Origin: Metridium senile
Taxonomy: Eukaryota; Cnidaria; Anthozoa; Actiniaria; Metridiidae
Direction: 5' to 3'
Length of the DNA: 64,000 nucleotides
Assembly (NCBI GenBank): GCA_949775045.1
Contig: OX459101.1
Location: 12,760,347-12,824,346, forward strand
Every line of letters starts with the position of its first letter. Within the stretch, counting starts at the first letter, position 1. Shown piece after piece: positions 58,775-64,000 of the stretch. The notes beneath the pieces were generated by a model. It was not told the DNA's origin. It worked only from the letters and a program-made list of their open reading frames with translations, and ran no database searches. The translations under genes and the position numbers were made by a program.

Positions 58775-60670
58775 TGCCTTTGACTGCCTTTCAGAAAAGA
58801 ATATATGGGACATGATCGTTACATCTAACAAAAAGTGTTGTCCACTGGATCCCATTCCAGCGTCGATCCTATCTACATATGTTGACATTTTGTTGCCTGC
58901 AATAACAAAAATGGTGAACCTGTCTTTACAGTCAGGGAAGTTTCCTGAGAATTGGAAAAATGCATTAGTCCGCCCATTGCTAAAGAAGTCAGGATTAGAT
59001 CAGACTGTGTTCAAGAACTTCCGACCGATTAGTAACTTACAATTTGTATCAAAACTGACAGAGAGGGCAGTAGCTAAACAGATCTCAGACTACATGAATA
59101 TCAACAATCTTTTTCCATCCTTACAATCAGCATACCGCAAATACCATAGTACTGAAACTGCACTATTGAAAGTTAAAAACGACTTACTTATAAATATGAA
59201 TAATGGACATGTGACACTCCTTGTTTTGTTAGATTTGAGTTCCGCATTTGACACTGTAGACCATCAAGTACTTCTACAAAGGCTTCAAACAATGCTCGGC
59301 GTGCAGGGAACCGCTCTCTTGTGGTTTCAATCTTACTTGGAAGGAAGAACTCAACAAATCTCAATAAATGGAACACTTTCAAGAAAATGTCAGCTGACGT
59401 GTGGAGTTCCGCAGGGATCATGTCTCGGTCCCTTATTGTTTACGATCTACTCTAGTAAGCTGTTTGAAATACTGAAATACCACCTACCGACAGCCCATGC
59501 TTACGCTGACGACACGCAACTTTACCTGTCATTCAGCCCAGAGAAAAGTTCCAACCAGACAGATGCTATCTCTGCGGTCGAGAATTGTATTCAAGATATC
59601 AGACGATGGATGATTGAAGACAAGCTAATGCTAAACGACGATAAAACAGAGTTTATGGTTATTGGAACACAACATCAGTTATCAAAGGTCTCAATCCAAA
59701 GCGTAAAGATTGGCGAAGTGGACGTTCCAAGTGTTACTTCTGCTCGAAATCTTGGAACTTGGTTCGACTCTAACCTAAATATGAGCATGGCAATAACTAA
59801 GACTTGCAGTAGTGCATTTTTCTATTTATACAATATAAGACGAATAATGAAATATTTATCAAAAGACAATGCAGTCTCTCTTGTGCACGCATTTATAACT
59901 AGTAGGATAGATTATTGCAACAGCCTTTATTATGGGCTTCCAAATTATCAACTCCATAAGTTACAGCGAGTTATTAATTCTTCTGCTCGCTTAATTCACG
60001 GTGCTTCTAGATTCTGTCATATTACCCCGTTGTTACGGGAGTTGCACTGGTTGCCGGTGCGTATGCGTATAGAATTTAAGTTACTTTTAATAACGTTTAA
60101 AATTTTAAAGGGATTAGCACCTCAGTATCTAAACGATCTTATTTTAGTTTTACCTCCATCAAGTTATAACCTTAGACGAAATAATAACGGGATACTTTTA
60201 AGTACTCCTAAATTTAAGAGCAAAAAAACTCTAGGTGATCGTGCTTTTTCGTCTGCTGCTCCAGCACTTTGGAATTCTTTACCATTGGAGATTAGAAATG
60301 CTAATAATATCGAATTATTTAAAAAGAAGCTTAAGACGTTTTTATTTAAAAAATCTTTTAACTGAACGTAATGAACAATGAACAATGAACAATATTGATT
60401 GCACTCTACATCTTTTATTTTATATTTTTATTAGTATTCATACTATCTTATCTATGTTTTTATATTAATTCAATTCAATTAATAATTCAATTCAATTATT
60501 TTTTATATTTTTTATTAGTATTTATACTATCTTATCTATGTTTTTTATATTAATTCAACTCAATTAATAATTCAATTCAATTATTTAATTCACCATTTTT
60601 AGTTAAAGCGCATTTGAATATGTACATAGATATTTGCGCTATATAAATATTAAATTATTAAATTATTATT
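58775..60670 (+). mobile_element. Inner LINE (CR1/L2-like), 5' truncated
   Basis: Inserted in the outer LINE with target duplication ATAAC (58770-58774, 60671-60675). It ends in AT-rich 3' UTR with repeated AATTCAATTCAATTA and an ATTATT tail. Confidence 0.85.
58812..60365 (+). CDS. Inner LINE reverse transcriptase (partial ORF2)
   Basis: 517 uninterrupted residues of ORF2. The RT blocks are in order: DPIPASIL, FRPISNLQFVSKLTERAV, LDLSSAFDTVDH, LTCGVPQGSCLGPLLF, AYADDTQLYL (catalytic YADD), then a thumb and a C-terminal region ending ALWNSLPLEIRNANNIELFKK. The N-terminal endonuclease is missing because of 5' truncation, so the methionine at 58812 is internal to the original ORF. No stop or frameshift suggests a rather young insertion. 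Confidence 0.88.
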   Translation: MIVTSNKKCCPLDPIPASILSTYVDILLPAITKMVNLSLQSGKFPENWKNALVRPLLKKSGLDQTVFKNFRPISNLQFVSKLTERAVAKQISDYMNINNLFPSLQSAYRKYHSTETALLKVKNDLLINMNNGHVTLLVLLDLSSAFDTVDHQVLLQRLQTMLGVQGTALLWFQSYLEGRTQQISINGTLSRKCQLTCGVPQGSCLGPLLFTIYSSKLFEILKYHLPTAHAYADDTQLYLSFSPEKSSNQTDAISAVENCIQDIRRWMIEDKLMLNDDKTEFMVIGTQHQLSKVSIQSVKIGEVDVPSVTSARNLGTWFDSNLNMSMAITKTCSSAFFYLYNIRRIMKYLSKDNAVSLVHAFITSRIDYCNSLYYGLPNYQLHKLQRVINSSARLIHGASRFCHITPLLRELHWLPVRMRIEFKLLLITFKILKGLAPQYLNDLILVLPPSSYNLRRNNNGILLSTPKFKSKKTLGDRAFSSAAPALWNSLPLEIRNANNIELFKKKLKTFLFKKSFN

Positions 60671-61119
60671 ATAACAATTTAAATAAACTTCGAAAAGTCC
60701 AAAACTACGCTGGCCGGATTGTAAGTGGCACAAAGAAATACGATCACATTACTCCTGTACTAAAGGAACTAAAATGGCTACCAATCAAAGAACAACTTTT
60801 CTATCGTGATGCTGTGATGTGTTTTAAATGTATGATCGGTTGCGTTCCACAAATCCTTACAGAACCTCTGATTAGACGTGACAAAGTATGTACAAGAACT
60901 ACAAGGAATTCGACAAACCTACACATCCCACTATACACCACTGCTACAGGACAAAGAACATTCCATTACAAAAGTGTAAAACTGTGGAACAGTCTTGACA
61001 AAGACTTAAAAATAAGTCAGACAGTTTTAGAATTTAAGAAGAAACTTAAAACAAATATGCTTAGCAAATTTATAGATACTTAATTTAATTAATGTAATTT
61101 ATAGGGTATATATACGTAT

Positions 61120-61558
<439 letters not shown>

Positions 61559-61590
61559 TATATATATATGTGTATATATGTGTATATATG

Positions 61591-61641
<51 letters not shown>

Positions 61642-61783
61642 TTCTTATTATTTTTATTATATTACTATTTTTTTCTCTCTATTGATTCTAGATATATTTT
61701 ATTTGTAATTTATGTTCTCTGAAAAGCCTTTTAAGGACGAGAATAAAAATGTATGTATGTATGTATGTATGTATAAAACTATT
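61559..61783. repeat. (TA)n, LINE 3' end and (ATGT)n tail
   Basis: TA runs resume, then T-rich sequence and AATAAAAATGTATGTATG. The tandem tail at 61750-61774 is probably the 3' end of the outer LINE. Confidence 0.65.
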
Positions 61784-62738
61784 TAGCGGTTTCACACATA
61801 TGCGAACCTCTACGAAAGCAACAGCAATGTACTCGACTAATCATGCTCGATTGATATGGCAAGACATTTTGCTCTAAAAACAAAAACCAGTCAGATTCTC
61901 TTCCAAAATAAGAAGCTTTGAAATACCTTGAACCGATTCTCGAGGAAAGTGATTCTAGAACGATGTTTGAACAGTATAATTCAGCGTTAAAAGTAGAAAC
62001 ACCTGTGAGATCGAATCTAACTCGCAAACAAGCAACTCGACCTAACTATCTACAGACCTACTTGCTGGATTACTGGTAGCATTCGGCAGTCGAAGGCACT
62101 GGCAAATGTCTTTACAATGGAAATAAGCGTTACTTTTGGAGCATGTAAGTTGTATTTGCGATAAAAACGCTCGACCATAGTGGTCTTATACAATAGACAG
62201 AAAATCGCAATTAGTTGAACATGTGCTACTTCAAACGGTCATAACTTTGGAAAATCAAAAATCGTACATCTGATGTTCACAATTTGTGCAAATGAAATAC
62301 CATACTTTTGACCTGCATTGGTTGAAACTTTTAACTAAGTCCCAAAATTTAGAAATCAGACATTGAAATAAGGCCATTTTGAGTCTATTTGAATAAGTGA
62401 TAAATAGGGGTCATTATAATCTTGATAACTCGTTTAAAAATAAATTTAGACACACATAAACCCCTTAGCTGTAAAGACGAGTGATTTAAAAAGACTTTGA
62501 TATACAATTTATTGGTTTATGCTACGAATCAAGTATTATACGGCGCTACGAAAAATGGCTTATTTTCAGTTTTCAAAACGTTGCGACTGCACCCGACGGG
62601 CAAAAATGTTTAACGGCTTCTAGCTCAACAACGAAATCATTTCTTACCAAACTAAATGCATTCTTGTTTTAGTCTTAGTAAACCCTTTCAGTCGACAGAG
62701 TTTCAGGCAAATCCATTTTTGAAGCAAAAACGAGTGGG
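61784..62738. repeat. Right arm of the 0.96-kb inverted repeat
   Basis: Inverted match of 55733-56692, ending GCAAAAACGAGTGGG. No coding capacity. Confidence 0.85.
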
Positions 62739-62934
62739 AGAATCTCAATGTTTCCCGAGGCTCCGGCCGAACTTTCGATGGACTTTGACCTGATCACGTT
62801 GATTTATTCCCCTCTCACGTGGATTTATTACCCGCGCGGGAGTTATATCGATTTATTTCCCTCCACGTGACGTGCTCTCGACCAATAAGAAAACGAGTTT
62901 GAATAGGATATATAATAACAATAGTTCTGCTGAG

Positions 62935-63200
62935 AACACGAGCAAAAAATGTTCTAGAACACGTAAAATGTGGACATGCCCGGCATGAAAAATCACAATA
63001 GTTGTAGAACACGTGCAAAAAATGTTCTAGAACACGTGCAATGTGGACATGCCCGGCATGAAAAATCACAATAGTTCTAGAACACGTGCAAAACACGTTC
63101 AATGTGGACATGCCCGGCATAAAAAAAAACCAGGCAGTTCTAGAACATGATCAATGTTGGCAAGCCCAGCATGAAAAACATTTCTGCAACATGAATATGG
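62935..63200. repeat. 61-73-bp tandem array with palindromic motifs
   Basis: Three good and two decayed units, each with GTTCTAGAAC, often directly followed by ACGTG, then GTGGACATGCCCGGCATGAA. GGACATGCCC occurs at 62972, 63045 and 63106. TTCTAGAA fits a heat-shock element core, CACGTG an E-box, and GGACATGCCC the p53 half-site pattern RRRCWWGYYY. Function is inference only. Confidence 0.7.
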
Positions 63201-63289
63201 ACATGCAAAGCATTAAGACAGTTATTTTAAAATAGTTATATCAACTCACAACATTAAAAGATAAATGTATATCAACGTTTTATTTTTAT

Positions 63290-63740
63290 TATTGTTAGTA
63301 TGTTATGCTGTATATCATGCATGCAATGTTGGACATTTGCTGTATATGATATTGGGACTGGAAAATGTCAAGGGTTTCAAAGGTTTTTATTTCAACATAT
63401 TTTAGATAAATGTACATAAATAAAATGGAGATTGTTATGGTGGTAGAGTACAGAAATACAACCCAAAGGGGCAATGGTAGGTTTCTGCGCCCTACTATAT
63501 ATATAGTTTTAAAATATATAATACTGATGTAATTGTGAGGAAAACTGAAGAAAATTTCAATATTTATGAAAATGTATAGTTTGAAAAAAGTACAGTTTGC
63601 AAAGCAAGATATGTGGGCTATAAGCTAAATAAAGTTACAACAAGGTATACAGAAAGTATTACTGAGACAATAAAATGTTTTGTACTGGATTTCAAAACCT
63701 TCTTTTCGTCTTAGTTTCGTCTCCATAACGTTTACTATAA
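63290..63740 (-). repeat. MGCGSS-family flank without ORF (copy 8 remnant)
   Basis: Minus-strand downstream flank of the family, matching 53040-53670 in part: the dyad (63445-63493), the AAAGGTTTTTATTTCAACA block and the TTTGCAAAGCAAGATATGTG block. The ORF is not reached before the match fades. Confidence 0.7.
63445..63493. repeat. 49-bp dyad, copy 5 (inverted)
   Basis: AGAGTACAGAAA ... TTTCTGCGCCCT with a slightly changed core (AACCCAAAGGGGC). Most diverged of the five. Confidence 0.65.
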
Positions 63741-64000
63741 TAATAATTTAATAATTTATTACTTATATTGCGCAGGTTTCATATATAGGGAGATGCTCAC
63801 CTGCGCATTACAATATTATAAAATGAAAATTATACATGATATTATTAAAATTGTTTAATACAAATAGTAAGATAGAATAGAATATTTACATTTTTAAAAG
63901 GTTATAAACTTGACAAAATAAATAAATATCTATATGAAACTTTTTCTAGAACGCTTTCCTGAAATAATTAACAATTATTTACCCATGGCGAAGTGATTAT
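63741..64000. other. AT-rich window end
   Basis: No gene seen. TGCGCAGGT and an inverted ACCTGCGCA (63769-63810) form a small stem and may be the edge of an element running off the window. Confidence 0.4.

Larger units (their letters stand above)
58017..61083 (+). pseudogene. Outer LINE ORF2, split by another LINE
   Basis: Jockey/CR1-type reverse transcriptase fragment. The 5' piece (58017-58774) has LDMSKAFDSVNHDIL, VTCGVPQGSILGPLLF and SYVDDTK, with a frame change near 58165-58200. The 3' piece (60676-61083) continues with LNKLRKVQNYAGRIV, HITPVLKELKWLP and LWNSL to its own stop. The two pieces meet at ATAAC, which is present on both sides of the inner LINE. The endonuclease and the start of RT are missing. 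Confidence 0.85.

Overview
The window is animal genomic DNA, AT-rich and packed with repeats. There are no bacterial signs such as operons, Shine-Dalgarno sites or closely packed genes; instead there are spliced genes, long trinucleotide runs and nested eukaryotic transposons. The transposon mix (BEL/Pao, Ty3/gypsy, Penelope-like, CR1/L2-like LINEs, a LINE with a restriction-like endonuclease, several cut-and-paste families), together with a long TPR-CHAT gene, fits a cnidarian or similar marine invertebrate. That assignment is inference; nothing here fixes the species.

Layout. 1-2440: 3' part of a LINE with a restriction-like endonuclease. 2581-5191: two copies of a dispersed repeat family whose core is a small ORF starting MGCGSS. 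5199-11983: a complete BEL/Pao retrotransposon with identical LTRs, sitting in a small MITE. 12505-13906: a MITE split by a pogo-like element. 13907-16110: a third MGCGSS copy in a segment that reappears at 44275-49260. 17841-22389 (minus): the one host-type gene, two coding exons, about 19 TPRs followed by a CHAT caspase-like protease with both catalytic residues. 24220-24919: a Penelope-like fragment with a hammerhead-like motif. 25505-30068: a foldback element, an integrase pseudogene and a TTAA-flanked element. 30101-36446: a 6.3-kb element with long inverted termini and subterminal motifs, carrying one broken multi-exon gene that joins an N-terminal zinc finger, a PIN/XPG-like nuclease and a CXC cysteine domain; the Academ superfamily is the best guess.

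36830-49260: hairpins, microsatellites, three more MGCGSS copies, a 3.8-kb CACTG-ended element and the second copy of the segmental duplication. 49260-52540: a decayed Ty3/gypsy pol joined to a LINE tail. 52700-54185: an inverted MGCGSS copy. 55733-62738: two inverted arms of about 0.96 kb around a LINE inserted into another LINE. 62935-63200: a tandem array with regulatory-looking palindromes. From about 63300 to the end: an eighth, ORF-less MGCGSS-family flank.

Two items deserve most follow-up. One is the MGCGSS family: seven copies here, all with the same myristoylation-type start in a strong Kozak context, and five keeping the frame through length changes in multiples of three. The other is the nuclease-CXC element. 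Hammerhead-like ribozyme motifs recur at six places. Coding calls rest on translation and remembered family features; no database search was run.
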